Source: Rhea pennata
Taxonomy: Eukaryota; Chordata; Aves; Rheiformes; Rheidae
Length of the DNA stretch: 64,000 nt
Direction: 5' to 3'
Assembly: GCF_028389875.1 (NCBI RefSeq)
Contig: NC_084664.1
Location: 136,307,466 to 136,371,465 of the forward strand
This document shows positions 1 through 12,212 of this stretch, piece by piece. The notes below the pieces were generated by a model. The model was not told the origin of the DNA, searched no databases, and worked only from the letters and a program-made list of their open reading frames with translations. The position numbers and the translations under genes were made by a program. How positions within the stretch are numbered: the first letter of the stretch is position 1; each line of letters starts with the position of its first letter.

Positions 1-114
1 TTTTTCATATGATTACAATTGGTTGAATATGAAATTTCTTGTTTTAAAGGTGTCAAGAACTTATAACAAGAACTGCATAACTTATGTACAAATATGTCTG
101 GTAAGGTAAAGCAA

Positions 115-154
115 TTAATAAAGGAGTTTATTAATAAAGGAGTTTATTAATAAA
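115..154. repeat. 16-bp tandem repeat, 2.5 copies
   Basis: The unit TTAATAAAGGAGTTTA occurs at 115-130 and 131-146, followed by a half unit TTAATAAA at 147-154. It is a local duplication with no evident function. Confidence 0.8.
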
Positions 155-3100
155 TTAATAAAAGTCTTACTTTTAAAATTAAATGGCCCTAAAAAAGAAA
201 AAAATGAAATCAATGACAAACTGGTCCCTCAGAGACTGTTAATATTCCATAGGATGGGAATGGGAAATAGGATTTTTGAAACTGCATATAAGTATACAAA
301 AAATAATCCATCCAGGGAAAAAAAATAAACAAGAAAAGCCAACATTAGCAAAGTCTCAGTTAGTCCCTCATAACTTTGGGTGCAGGAAGTCAGAGATATT
401 AAATGAAATGCAGCAATTCAAAACCAGTAGCAAGTTTCTAGGAACGTGGGCAGATTTGTTTCAAGATCCCAGAGTTTAAATCCCAGAAGAGCATCCAGCT
501 AGGGTCAAAGAAAAGGGAGTTTACAACTTTCAAATATAAGCATGTCAAACCCATTCAACTATTTGCCTTCTCCAGTTGCTACTCCTCCCCAGAGACCTTC
601 TGCAAACTACTTCTCATCTCTAAGTTCCAATAGAGTTTCTGAGCTTCAGAAGTCCACAACAGAGCAAGGCTTGGAGAAGGTAACTATGCATTGGAGCATT
701 TCTTTTGTGACATAAAAGACATGTAGAAAGTGTGGTCTAGGCTCAGTCAGCCAAAATCACATCAGTACCCCCAGTCAGACACCCCATCAGTACCTGTGGG
801 CTACCTGAAGAGCTAGCAGGAAAGTTAAGCAAAGAGGTTTAAGCATAGGCTATTTCAAACTGGGCCAGTTATTCCAGTAAGGATACAAATTAAATATAAA
901 GTAATAATTTTTTATTATTACTTTAGAAAAATTAAGTGAAGTAAGGGACCAACATAACCCACACAGTATGAATCTGACTGGGTGACTGAGTCATTATTTT
1001 TACTTTTCTCATGATTAACTTCTCATTGGCAACCTCACCATATAGAGTCAGTCACCATCCAATACTTTCAAGGCCACCCTGATGTGCATCCTAAAATTAA
1101 GAATACCTTTAGTCATCCTAAAATTAATCATCATAAATTTAGTCATCCTTAGAATAATTACATTAGTTTTACTAAACACTTTGGAAAAGATTAAGATATT
1201 TTAACTTCAGCTTAAAACAGCAAGCAGTTTAAACAAAATATTTTAAAATATTATTGTTCAAAATGGATTTAATAGTAGATTATAACCATAATCTTGGTGT
1301 TTGCCAGTTTCATTAGTTTGTGACTTGTGACATATTTATTGTTATGCAGCATTAAGTTTTTGGGATGATGACCCATACATCAAGGTCAGGCCCATCAATA
1401 AAAAGCAATTTTTTTAAGGAGTTCTTTGAAACGAGCTTCTTAAGAAGCATAATTTTTAGTACCATGAATTTCAATACATCTACTTGCAAAATCCCAGAGT
1501 CTCAGAGCAAAAGTGTCCAAGAAACACAATAGTAATAAACCTAGTTGGATCCTTTGTAACAAGGAGTGAGTTACAAACAACTTGATTTGACAAATTATAT
1601 TAAACTAATCTTACTTTCTTTTAGAAATAACAGTCCTCAAAGATGGGCAGGAGTAGCAGATACTATACATCTTGATATTGCTCAGATTTTTGTTTTTATC
1701 TGATAGGTCAAATTTATTGGAGTAGTGTAAAATTGACTGGAAAACCACTCAAATAAAACAGCTTTCTGTCACACTGGATGAGCTTACTAAATAGGGTATG
1801 GGATCAACCTTATGCTTATCTATATTTTCATTCATGATTTCAAAGGTGGAATAAACAGGACATTTATCGTACCTGAATCATGTTACAAGAACACTGGAAC
1901 AGTGTTTAAGAACAAGAAAGGCAACCTGAACACAGATACAGGTAGAGCTGATCCTGCCTAATGGCAGGGAGATGACTGTGGAGGTCCCTGCCAATCTCAC
2001 CTTCCATGATTGTCCCTCTAGAGTTTTGTCACTTGAGCTTCATCACACACCTTTCTCCCCGGCCTCTTGTTTTTATATTTAGCTTCCAGCTCATTCCTAA
2101 TGCCTTGGCCACCCTTAAGCTTAAAAAAAAACATAGGACGTGACATAATGTGCTATGTATCACACTGCTTACTCTGCATGTGCATTATTTTCTTCTTTCA
2201 CTTGCATCTTCCTTACGTATTAGTTAATATTGATCAGTGTGTGTACGCATGCCTGCACATACATATCTGAACACCAGAAGCTCCCACTCTTACTAGGCTT
2301 TAAGCACTACCAAAATAAGCATGCTCCGTAATGCATGCTTCTTAATCAAATTGCATCAGTACACATCACAAAGTCGTTTCAGAGTTATGATGCAGCTGGC
2401 AATAGCTGAGACAGTACAGTATCCTGAGGTCATACATTTCTTTCTAAAATAAACATATGAGTAAATATCAAACAGTTACACTACCCTACATATTGCCGTT
2501 AGTTTTGAAGAGGAAATGACCCCTCAGATTAATGAGGAATTCTGCTCAAAAGTCAGAGGTATGATACAGTCTTATATTATTAAACAGCGGCTAGATCTGA
2601 TCTAATCTATTTCATTCGCCTCAGCCATTAGTAAAAATAAATAAATAAAAGGTAGAGTACTAAGAGGCCATATTTATCTCTGGTACAACTCCAGTGAAGC
2701 CAACAGAATCCCTTGAAGTTAAGTTTGCCTCGGAGTGTCACACGGAAAGTACTGCAGGTCATCCTGTAAAATGCAAGACATGACTGATGGAAAAAGCAAT
2801 GCTATTTTCCTTTCCTATTTAGGAAACATTATACTAAGAAATAAGATACTACAGAATAGCATCTCTGGAAATTTATGTTTATTATTATGTAAGAATTGAT
2901 ATATCAGTTGAAACAATTTTACAAATCCAAATAAGACTACCTGTCTGCAAGTCCTGTAGGACTAAGAAACTACATTTTCTTTGGAAGCTTTTTGTTGTTG
3001 TTGTTGTTTTAATATCAAGTAACTACTAAGTTTTATATGCATTTTCCTTGAAAACGCAGTCAGGAATGAAATAGACCATACCTGTCTTTCCCAAAATCCT

Positions 3101-3835
3101 AACTAAAAATGAGGAGATCATCCATCCATCCACTCATCCAAACTAATCAGATTTATTAATCTAAAGCGTATATTTATATATGCACACACATATATGCACA
3201 CAGATAGTAATTCCCAGAGTAGAGAGATTCCCTTATTCTAAGTACCGATGTCAATTATGAAATGGTTTCTAGACCCCCAAAGTAGATTCTAAACAGAAGA
3301 CATAAATGCATAATGACTACAAGAACACTTACATATTTTTAGAAATTAATCCTTCCAGGATTTCCTTGGTATAATTTACTGCAAACAATAAGAAGAAATC
3401 ACCTGGAATCTCTTTAGAAAAATGCATCTAAAATTTCTCTTTCATTATATACTTTTGGATTTATACTCCATGATTAGGGATACTTTTTTACTTGTGATGA
3501 TGTCCCTTGTTCCCAGCAACTGAGAGCACTTAACGCTTAGCAGTTTCTGACACTGTTCAGGATCTTTAACCCAAGTTCTACACTTCTAGAAGAACATGAC
3601 GCTCTCCAACAAACTGAGGACTAAGTATTCCCGGGGAAGAGGATTTACAGGAGCCGTTAATTCGTGCTATTAGCACTGCAGGTATGTGCCACCCTGTTTA
3701 CATCATGCGTCGTTCATCTGCTGTGATGAAATGCAACCCTGCGGCTTTAAAAAAAGAACTCCGTAACAGCGAGGATACTATATCTTTGTGAGAAGTGTTT
3801 GACATATTTTCCATGGGCACAAACTGCTCCTGCCT

Positions 3836-3845
3836 CTATTTAAAT
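3836..3845 (+). promoter_or_regulatory. possible TATA-like / degenerate MEF2-like site of ABRA
   Basis: CTATTTAAAT lies 80 bases before the ABRA start codon. It could serve as a TATA-type element. It also resembles the MEF2 consensus CTA(A/T)4TAG, with mismatches at the 3' end. The mouse ABRA/STARS promoter is known to be driven by MEF2 in muscle, which is the reason for noting it. No other support is visible, and the call is tentative. Confidence 0.25.
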
Positions 3846-3924
3846 CTGTGCAGCCCTCTTGTCTGGACATTCACTCGAGAAGTTCATTCAGCAGGTGCTT
3901 ACCACAAGAAGTGGAAAAGCCACC

Positions 3925-4676
3925 ATGGCAGCAGACAGCAACACTGCTCCCGAAGAAAAGCCGAGAGCTACTCCTGCAAGAAGGGCTGTCCGCAAGATCC
4001 GAACAGCCAACCTAGTCATTAGCTTGGCACGGGGCTGGCAGCAGTGGGCTAGTGACCACAGCATAAAGCAAGCGCAAGAGCCCTCTGGCTGGGTACCCAG
4101 CAGAGAAGACTCGCCAACTCAGCCGCTACAAGACAGACCATTTGAAAAATGGCCAATGACATCTGTCAAGAGGCAGCAAATAAAAGATGATGAAAAATCC
4201 TCAGCAAAGGAGTCAGTGACAATAAGAGATGTTGAAAAATCTTCAGCGGAGTCAGATGAAGCCCTCAAAAAGCTGAAAATAAAAAGCAAAGAAGTGACCA
4301 AAACAGTTGTAAGTAAAGGCTATGAAAGAGGAGGTGATATTAGCCTCCTCAGTGATAGATATGAAAATGACAATAGTAGCTCAGAGATGATAAAGCTAAA
4401 AGAAGAATCAAGTGCTATTGACAAAATTCTTAGTGGCAAATTATCTCCAACTATGAGGAGAAAGTGCTCAAACCTGGTGTCAGAGCTGACCAAGGGCTGG
4501 AAAGTAATAGAACAAGAGGAAAAAGTCCCTAAGCAAGAGCTGCTACTTAAGTGCCATGAAGACAGCGTGGATACAGCAGACAGTGGCTATGGAGAAGCAG
4601 AGGACAGACAGGATCTAGAAGATGGTGACCAAGACGAAGTGGCTGCTGTGAGGATTAAGCGACCTATGCTGTCTCT
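3925..4676 (+). CDS. ABRA: ABRA coding exon 1
   Basis: This exon is 752 nt, giving 250 codons plus two bases. It encodes the N-terminal basic region and the mostly disordered, charged middle of ABRA. It starts at the Kozak ATG at 3925 and ends at the consensus donor GTAAGT at 4677-4682. Reading through the donor would hit a TAA at 4678, so the apparent stop there is intronic. Two tryptophan motifs (W38/W41 and W192) and the conserved acidic DSVDTADSGYG lie in this exon. Confidence 0.96.
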
Positions 4677-7600
4677 GTAAGTAAAATACCTTCATTACAG
4701 TGTTACAAATGGTCAGCAGTTCCTGAGACAGGTACTGGTTTCCCGGAGGAGGAAGGGAAATGAGATCAGGAAAAATGTAATTGCTAAGAAACAGCCAGAG
4801 ACTTTTATCCTTTAGGGTGGAAAAAAAGAGTAAGTAAATTAATAATAATAATAATAAAAAAAAAAGATCACATCTCTCTCTATGCTTAAGTAGTTAGAGC
4901 CAACATCATCTGACTACAGGACTGTGTTCTATTCACTATATATACACAACAGACACAGAAAGTTATAGTTGGGAAATGTTAATTATGTTTAATTTTGATG
5001 CTGGTTTTATTGGTTCATTTAAATCACTACTACTTAATATTTTAGTCTACATTTAAGATTAATAACTTTTTTGTTATCAGGAGCCCAGAGCTATTCATTT
5101 ATTTTAGCAAATTGCAAATCTAAGGCACTATACTTGAGCAAAAATTTCCAAATACTAATTCATCATTTTGCTTAAAATAAATTTTGAATATCGTTTGGAG
5201 AAACTTGTCCAGAATGTCCAAAATACATATTGCAGCAATTACTCTTTTAAATACATCTTAACAAAAGCTGCATTCACTGGTTCTCTTTGGAAGCTTTTCA
5301 TGGATTTGGAATTCATCAAGTCAAAGAATGGAAACTAACATAGGAGTCAGGACCCTAAAGAAACATTATAAAGCATCCAGCCTGACTACTACATCTGAAT
5401 TGATCTAAAACATGCTGCATTAAAGTTTCTTTATGAGCATACTACCAACAGAAAAAGAGTACATTAATTGAATATGTTGTTACAAATCACTTTCCAGCAA
5501 AAAGTGGAAGTTCCTGACACATAGCAGATTTTTTATGCATATAATTGCTGTGAAGGAAACAGAATGAGCAGAGTTTATTATTACTTACCTACACAATTAT
5601 TGCAGGTTCCACTTAAAGGTATGAATTAAGCAGCAATCAAAATCACAGCATTAGATTTTTTAATAATATTTTTTTCATAAGAGGCTCCTGCTTGAAGATT
5701 ACTGCTCAGCAGCAGCTGCAAATTAAATTTGGAGTGCAGGTGGTAAACAAGTAAAGTTCACCTACAGACACGCAGTCCTTGGGAAATCTCCCAGAAGAGC
5801 AGAGGGACAGCAAGTTCCACAGGGGATCAGCAGGGTCTGGGACATGTTCTCCAGTTTACTTCCCTGGAGATCTCCAGCGGAACAACCTTTCCAGCTGAGG
5901 GCTACCAACAGTTGCCTTGCCACCAGACTTGCCAAGGGGCAGTTGCCAAACCAATTCATGACTCTTTCTTTTTGGTGAAAGATAAGGGATCCATATACCC
6001 AACACGGTAAGCCACTGTAGACGTATGTTGTTTGTTCCAATCCTGTGTTTTACAAACTTTGTATCACTCTGGAGCAGAGATAGCAGAAACGAATGTATGG
6101 TCAAGTCTGAAATGTTTCTGAGTAAAACCTCATATCCAACTTTAAAAGCATGACGAAGGCAGCCTCTGAGGCCAGTCTTGCCGAGGCTAAGGAGCAGCAC
6201 ACGTTCCCTCTGAGAGCTTCGCAGAGGGTGCAGAGTGGACAGCTGGAAGCCGTAACTTAATCCAAGGCAGGACCTGGCAGAGCTCAGGCAGAGCGAAGAG
6301 CCTGGCACTAGGACACACTATTTCCCACCAGGAGCCACTGCACAGCAAGGCCTGAATCTCTGCTGCCTTCCAGTGCGTTGTCACCTGCACACATGCAACG
6401 CAAGTGCAAACTGAGCACAAGGCAATTCGAGAGGAGAAGGCAGAATTTTTCACCGACTCAATTAGCTTGTGTGTAAGGGACTAGTAAGACAGCAGGAATC
6501 AAATGATCAGGGCCAATATCTTCATACCGTATCTTAATCACCATTTCAGAAATGAGAAACTGGAACGAGCGCAGATGAAAATGCCAAAACAGACTTACTG
6601 ATCTATCTGCAGACGATCAGGCAGACTATACAGTTTCCATTGCTCTGGTTATACTCACTACTGATGAGTATTTATCAAGGGGAGCATCTATTTGCTAAAG
6701 TAATCATGTATTTCAAGCATATCATATATTTTACAGCAGGTATCTGAACATTCATAATTATTTCAACTATTCAGACTGGAGATTAGAATGACACTTTGCT
6801 ACAAAAACTGACCAATTATCTCCCATAAGGATTATTCCATTTATAGTTAAAATGAAAAAGCTTACCAATAACCTAGAGCCTGAAAGTTTGTTCTTCATAG
6901 TTTTGGAGGATACTGTGTTCATTGTCATTTGACACAAATTAGGACCTCAAAAATGAGGATTTCTCAAACTCAGTGGGAAGAGAATATACATTTGCAGCAG
7001 ACAGAATATGTAAATAACTTCAATTAACACAAATTGTTTAAAAATGCTATAATAGATACCAAATTGCTATCTTTCTGCTAAGCTTTATATATAATTTTCC
7101 CCACATATCTAATTTTAGTGCTGCTACATAGGAAAAATAGATTAGCTGTATTTGTTGAGGGACAAATGACTGAAATAACACTTTTTACATTACTTACATC
7201 TATCTCTTTCACTGAAATATACCAGAAATAAAATATAAATAGCAGTATAAATATGTATTTATACTGCTGTTTCAGAACTTGCTTTTTAACCACTTTAAAA
7301 AAAAATGACTCAAAATACATTTTTTCAGCCTGCTACTTTTATGAACCTTTCAGTTTTGCTTTAACAACCACACACACATTCTTTTCTCTTTGAAGGAGAT
7401 TAAAGCAATCTTCCATTTTCCCTCTCTATATCCCAGGAAGAAGCAGTAGCGCCAGTAATTTTTTTCTCCTCGCATCAGCACCTTCATCCCTTCCAGCTGT
7501 AATGCTTGCTGGAATCAGCCTGCTTCCTTAGTAGACTGAATGTTAACTCCCAAAGGCCTAGGAAATACTATTTTATTTCTGCCTAGGAGCCAAAGGTGCA

Positions 7601-10390
7601 CAGTGGTGATACGAGGCCTGTAACATTAAGAAAAGTCCATATGTTGTTTTCCCCACAAAAAAAGGACAGTGCAGAACCCAGACCCTGTCCTCCTCGAGGA
7701 TTCGTCCCTCTAACACATCTAGGGTTGTCACTCTGGTTAACATGTAAACCACTTGTTACGGTAGGTTAATGCTCACGAGCTTCACTTTGGATGCACAGTC
7801 CGTTGTGCTAGGTGCTGTATAACCTTGACAGATAGGATATGCCGATGTATTTACAGCGTAACTTATCAGAAATTTCAACAGTGAAAGTAACTTTTAAATT
7901 CAGAAATTGTTAAGCTAGAAGATGCATTAAACAAAAGGAAAAGAAAGAGAGAAGATAAGACAGTATGTTTCTTCTAAAGCTACATAGGGCATGCGAACTA
8001 AAAGGGAAAAGATAGGTAAGATGGTGCTTTTCAGCCACCGAGATTATTATAATCAAAAGGTGATAATATTGTTCAACTAGGAATGAGAATTAAAGATTGA
8101 ATCAGGAACAGATAGGAGAGAATAATACTTACTAGCCATAGTTTAAATGAAAAGAGGTAACAAAATCCAGAGCTAAGCCCTCTCAGTGTCTTCATTTCTC
8201 CCACACCTGAGGAATTTGAGCTCCAGGAGTTTTTCAAGGGTCAAATTCCTCTGAGAGAAGGGGATGAAGTTGGCTGTGACTGAAGGATAAGTCCTCACTA
8301 GTGGTATATGCCCATCACTTGCCCTGAGACTGCTTCGTGTAACCAAACCTTGTCCCTACACTGCTCTGGGCAATGAAACCACAATTCAGACCATGGATCA
8401 AAGGATCACAGTATTTCCTTTCTTCATATAGCAACAGCTTATATTGGGGAAGATTTGGTTTATGGCTTAGAGACAAAATTGGCTAATTTTAGTGCACTGG
8501 AATATTCTGATGCTTCTCTGCCAACCTCTGCCTGCTATTCGCTTACACGCCCCAAACAGGTACAAGCACAGTGCCTACCCTCAGCACGCTCGGAGCTGCC
8601 CCGCGGAACAAAGCTGTGTTTACCTGGCACCCGCACGTGCTTGCTTATTCTGGTGCTTTTCACCGCACTGCTGCTGAAGAATATCTTGGAGCTAATTTCT
8701 CAACACAGCTAAGCCAAGCTAATGACAACTGCACAGTTGAGAGGAGCGGTCCCACTCTCTGAGTCCTTCCCCTGTTCCTGGCCCCATGTGCTTGCTCTCT
8801 TCTCAGTAGCTACTAGTATCTTTCCATTGCACAGACCTGAAGCAGAGACATCTACATCACTCATCCTTTCAAAAGTTTACTATAAGACAAATGGTGGGTC
8901 AAACAGCAGCCTGCAGATTTGCAATTCTTTGCAAAGCTGCTTCGCTGTCTTATTTTGGTTCTCTGTTACTGTTAATATTCACCGGCTATCACTGTGGAGG
9001 TTGCAGAGCAGCTTTCTGGGGAGTGAAAATATTAGAACCCAAATTACTTTTGCAGAGCCACAGTCCGATGCATTCCCTAGCTAAGCCCTGTACAGACACG
9101 AAAGCATGCGGACAGTAAAAAAAAAATCAGCTCAGACCATCTATAGCTCTTCACAACATGTGAAATCGGCCACTAGAAGGAAGAATATCAACAACTTGTC
9201 TGTGCGTAATCCTCCAGTGACAGTGCTACAAAGATCAGCAAGGCAGTAGTCCTCTCCTCATGCTTTGACCTTGGCACAAACTTCACTAACCTTAAAATTT
9301 CTCCCAGCCCACGGAGCAGGAGTTTATTTTAGATTTCAACACTAGTTCAGAACCATATTTGAAATTCAGTATAGGCAGAGCCACTGCATTCTTTTTCTCA
9401 TCAGCACTGACTGGAAGGGACAAAGTTTTCCAGATACTGTCCTCTATTTTTCAGTCAGGAAGAGCTGAAGGACCCAGTCTGTACACTTGCAGTTGCTGCC
9501 ATCTACAACGTAAATCACAGATTTCAGATTCTGCTACGCAGGCAAAAAAGGGAAGCTATGTGATTAAGGAAAGGTACAAAAATTGCAGGTAACCAGTCAC
9601 ATACTATTTCACACCCCTACAATTCATTCTAGACAAAAGTTTGGAAAAATTGGTTCACCTCTAATCTAAAAGGCAGCAGCACAGATGAGATCAAGCTGTG
9701 ATCACCAAATTTTCTTTTAAATGCAAACCGAAACACAGATTAAATGCCCCAGGACTAATTTAGAATTAATGAAAATATGCCATCTAGTGGTTAGCAGCTG
9801 GTCTGGAAAACCACTGTGACTAAGTTAATGAAAAAAAAAAGATTAATAGCAGAACTGTATAATGAAATACGATGAAATGCAAAGCTCAAATGCCATTTTT
9901 TCTTTCTTTCAGCACGAGCAAATTTACTGATGAAATAAGCAAGAAAGCTCACAGGAAATACAGCCCTGTTAACAGCCTGAAAGACAGATGGCAAGAATGG
10001 GCAGATCAGCATATCATAACGCAGAAGCTGAATCCCTTCAGCGAAGAATTTGACCACGAGCTGGCCATGTCCACACGCCTGCACAGGGGAGACGAAGGCT
10101 ACGGCCGTCCCAAGGAGGGCACCAAAACCGCAGAAAGGGCCAGGAGAGCCGAAGCGCACATTCACCGGGAGATCAGAGACATGTGCTTCATCATCGAATC
10201 GATGGCTAAGCCGCGGCGCGACGGCAAGATCCAAGTCACTTTTGGGGAACTCTTCGAGAGATACGTTCGTATTTCAGATAAGGTGGTTGGGATTCTCATG
10301 AGAGCCAGGAAACACGGGCTGGTGGACTTTGAGGGAGAAATGTTATGGCAAGGCAGGGACGATCATGTCGTAATTACTCTATTAAAATAA
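3925..10390 (+). CDS. ABRA: ABRA (STARS), actin-binding Rho-activating protein; join 3925-4676, 9913-10390
   Basis: The two coding exons encode 409 aa; human ABRA is about 381 aa. From family knowledge, ABRA is a sarcomere/actin-bound muscle protein that promotes Rho-dependent actin polymerisation and so releases MRTF to activate SRF. Visible landmarks are an N-terminal basic segment with NLVISLARGWQQW (residues 29-41), KTVVSK followed by YERGGD (126-138), NLVSELTKGW (183-192), the acidic DSVDTADSGYG (213-223), and a C-terminal Costars-like actin-binding region (about 330-408) ending DDHVVITLLK. The start at 3925 is chosen because GCCACCATGG is a full Kozak match and the N-terminus then agrees with the family. 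An in-frame extension to 3859 lacks an ATG. The intron is 4677-9912 with donor CT|GTAAGT and acceptor TTTCAG|CA. Codon 251 is split and the frame is kept. The downstream neighbour, in convergent orientation, is OXR1. Confidence 0.97.
4677..9912 (+). other. ABRA: ABRA intron 1 (5.2 kb)
   Basis: The GT-AG intron has a consensus donor and a pyrimidine-rich acceptor (TTTTTCTTTCTTTCAG). It contains an (AAT)n/A-rich run at about 4838-4868 and two patches that are clearly more GC-rich and CpG-containing than their surroundings (about 5760-6480 and 8455-9120). I recognise no exon, RNA gene or repeat family in them. The open frames in these patches have no family match that I can see. Confidence 0.85.
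4838..4868. repeat. (AAT)n / A-rich simple repeat
   Basis: A run of AAT trinucleotides is followed by an A run in the ABRA intron. It is a simple-sequence microsatellite. Confidence 0.8.
9913..10390 (+). CDS. ABRA: ABRA coding exon 2 (C-terminal actin-binding domain)
   Basis: This exon is 478 nt, encoding residues 252-409 and the TAA stop at 10388-10390. It starts after the acceptor at 9911-9912 and completes codon 251 (CT+C, Leu). It carries the strongly conserved block from KYSPVNSLKDRWQEWADQH (W277, W280) through LNPFSEEFDHELAMSTRLH and DEGYGRPKEGTKTAERA to the Costars-like winged-helix region (about 330-408, with GKIQVTFGELFERYV and GILMRARKHGLVDFEGE). From the family, this part binds F-actin. 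The exon is richer in GC and CpG than the flanking DNA. Confidence 0.97.
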
Positions 10391-12150
10391 GCGTGCTACA
10401 ACAAGAGCAACTTATCTCAGCAAAACTTCCTCCATTTATCCCTTGCTATTAGCTTTTCCTCATTTTGAATGCAAGATCTTTTCCCTCTACACAGAAAATA
10501 TATTGAGTGTTTCTCTAAAAATGCATTTTCTAATTACTGCTTGATAAATCAAGCATCGAAATGGATTTTTCTCTGTACCACAGGGGTTTGCAGGATGTTT
10601 CAATTTAATATATATATTTTTTTCTAGTAATTAAGGGAAAAACCTATATCAAATATAAGCAGATTAATATAAACTAGTAGCAATACAAGTAGCTACAAAT
10701 TAATTTGAATTTTTATTTGTTCTAACATACAAGATCCTCCCAACTAATTGAATCGGGACTTCAGGGGTCACATAAACCATGCCAGCTCAGAAGCTGAACA
10801 AGGATATAGATTCAGACCAAGTTTCTGATCTGCAAACATGAGCTTGTGTCCATATTTCCTTAGTAACATACTTAAATGCATGCACAAAGTTTATTTGAAC
10901 ACAGAATAAGGATAACACATTTCATTCCTATTATGAGCGATATATGCAAACAGTACTACAGTATTACCTTGCAGTCACTATTGATAAAGTTTTCTCATAA
11001 ATATCATCAAACTAAGGTGGAATCCTTCTTTTCAGAAGAGGCTTCATATTTAATGTATTTATATAACTAATTTATTAGATGGTTTCATATTTATATTGAT
11101 GGTTGATGGAAAGAAAACAATGGAGATAAACAACTAGTAGAATATATTATGCATAGAAAAATTTTGAAGACAGACAAACAGAAAATACTTCCTATGCAAT
11201 AGCATGCAATGTTTCAACTGAAAAATCTATTTAAGTATTTTTATTGTAAATACGGAAGGAAATAATGCACAACATAGAAAAAAAATCAGGTAGTTGTACT
11301 GTTACGTATAGGATACAAGCAACTACAAAAGCAGCTAGCTTTAAGAAGACTGGAAGTTCACATTACACAAAAACACTGTACTAATTTTAGAACATTTGTC
11401 TCTGAAGCAATGCTGCATCCATGCATCATGATATTCCTGAAATATTTTATTTCAGTCCAGGTAGTGTTGAAGATGAGTAAAAGTGAACTAAATTTTAGAC
11501 CTCTATAGGGTGTGTAATGCTTGCTGGGTTAAACATATCACAGTTTATCTAGATCATGACTAAAAAACCCACTATCCTGGTAAAAATATGTTTTATGTGT
11601 AAAGCATCTGTTTCAGAGGACGACATCTAGGCAATTGATTTGCTTCATGAAAAATGAGTTTTTTTTTATTTAATATGATTCTTTCAAACTGAAAGATACC
11701 CTTTCTTCTGTGAGAAGATATTTCATGAACATCTTTTCTGTGTGATTAAGACAAGTATTGATAACTTATCAAGAGAGTACAGGTACTCCAGTTTGAATTT
11801 CCCAGTGAGTACACGACTTATGTAAGTTAATAGTACCAACATACGTCTATTGTAAGACTATGTAAAACATTATTATAGGCATAATTATATGTCGTGAATC
11901 AAGATAAAAATTTGAGTTACAAGATGGATTCAATGTCAGCTGTCTAGCAATGTTGAGTTTACTCAGACTACACAAAAAATTTGCCAGACCTCTGAATGTA
12001 ACATTTACATATCAGAATATTTATGTGCATACTCTTGCCTTATTCTTCACATCTTTATATAATCACTGTTATAGCAGTCTAAACTGTCATGAGATTTGTG
12101 TCAAAGGAATACTTGAATTATAAATAAAAGATCTATTTGTGTATTTCTTA
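10391..12150 (+). other. ABRA: probable ABRA 3' untranslated region
   Basis: The region after the stop is non-coding and free of repeats. The first canonical AATAAA on the + strand that I noticed is at 12123-12128, so a 3'UTR of roughly 1.75 kb is inferred. Use of an earlier variant hexamer, such as AATATA near 10607, cannot be excluded. Confidence 0.5.
12123..12128 (+). terminator. ABRA: candidate ABRA polyadenylation signal AATAAA
   Basis: AATAAA is followed within about 25 bases by a U/GU-rich stretch (ATTTGTGTATTTCTT), the arrangement expected of a cleavage and polyadenylation site. It is the first canonical hexamer I found after the ABRA stop codon. Confidence 0.5.
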
Positions 12151-12172
12151 GGTTAACCCTCCCACTTACCAA

Positions 12173-12174
<2 letters not shown>

Positions 12175-12210
<36 letters not shown>
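12175..12210. repeat. (AC)18 microsatellite
   Basis: An uninterrupted AC dinucleotide run of 36 bases lies just downstream of the inferred ABRA polyadenylation site. It is probably length-polymorphic. Confidence 0.97.

Positions 12211-12212
<2 letters not shown>

Larger units (their letters stand above)
1..3924. other. ABRA upstream / intergenic DNA
   Basis: No gene, exon or recognisable mobile element was found here; open frames are short and look like chance. The stretch is AT-rich. It holds a small 16-base tandem repeat at 115-154, a short (TTG)n run near 2991-3006 and short A/T-rich runs. The last few hundred bases before 3925 must contain the ABRA promoter and 5' leader, but I cannot fix the transcription start from sequence alone. 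Confidence 0.6.

Noticed and set aside
3859..3924. Open 5' extension of the ABRA frame (22 codons) before the ATG
   Set aside because: It has no ATG and begins only at a TTG. The GCCACCATGG context at 3925 and the agreement of the following N-terminus with ABRA decide the start.
3813..4022. Out-of-frame ATG reading frame overlapping the ABRA start
   Set aside because: It would be an overlapping upstream frame only if transcription begins before 3813. If the TATA-like site at 3836 is used it is not transcribed. The product has no family resemblance.
4119..4301. 60-codon frame on the - strand inside ABRA exon 1
   Set aside because: It is the antisense shadow of the ABRA coding sequence.
9791..10234. 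147-codon frame on the - strand over ABRA exon 2
   Set aside because: It is antisense to a strongly conserved coding exon, extends into the intron, and has no plausible protein features.
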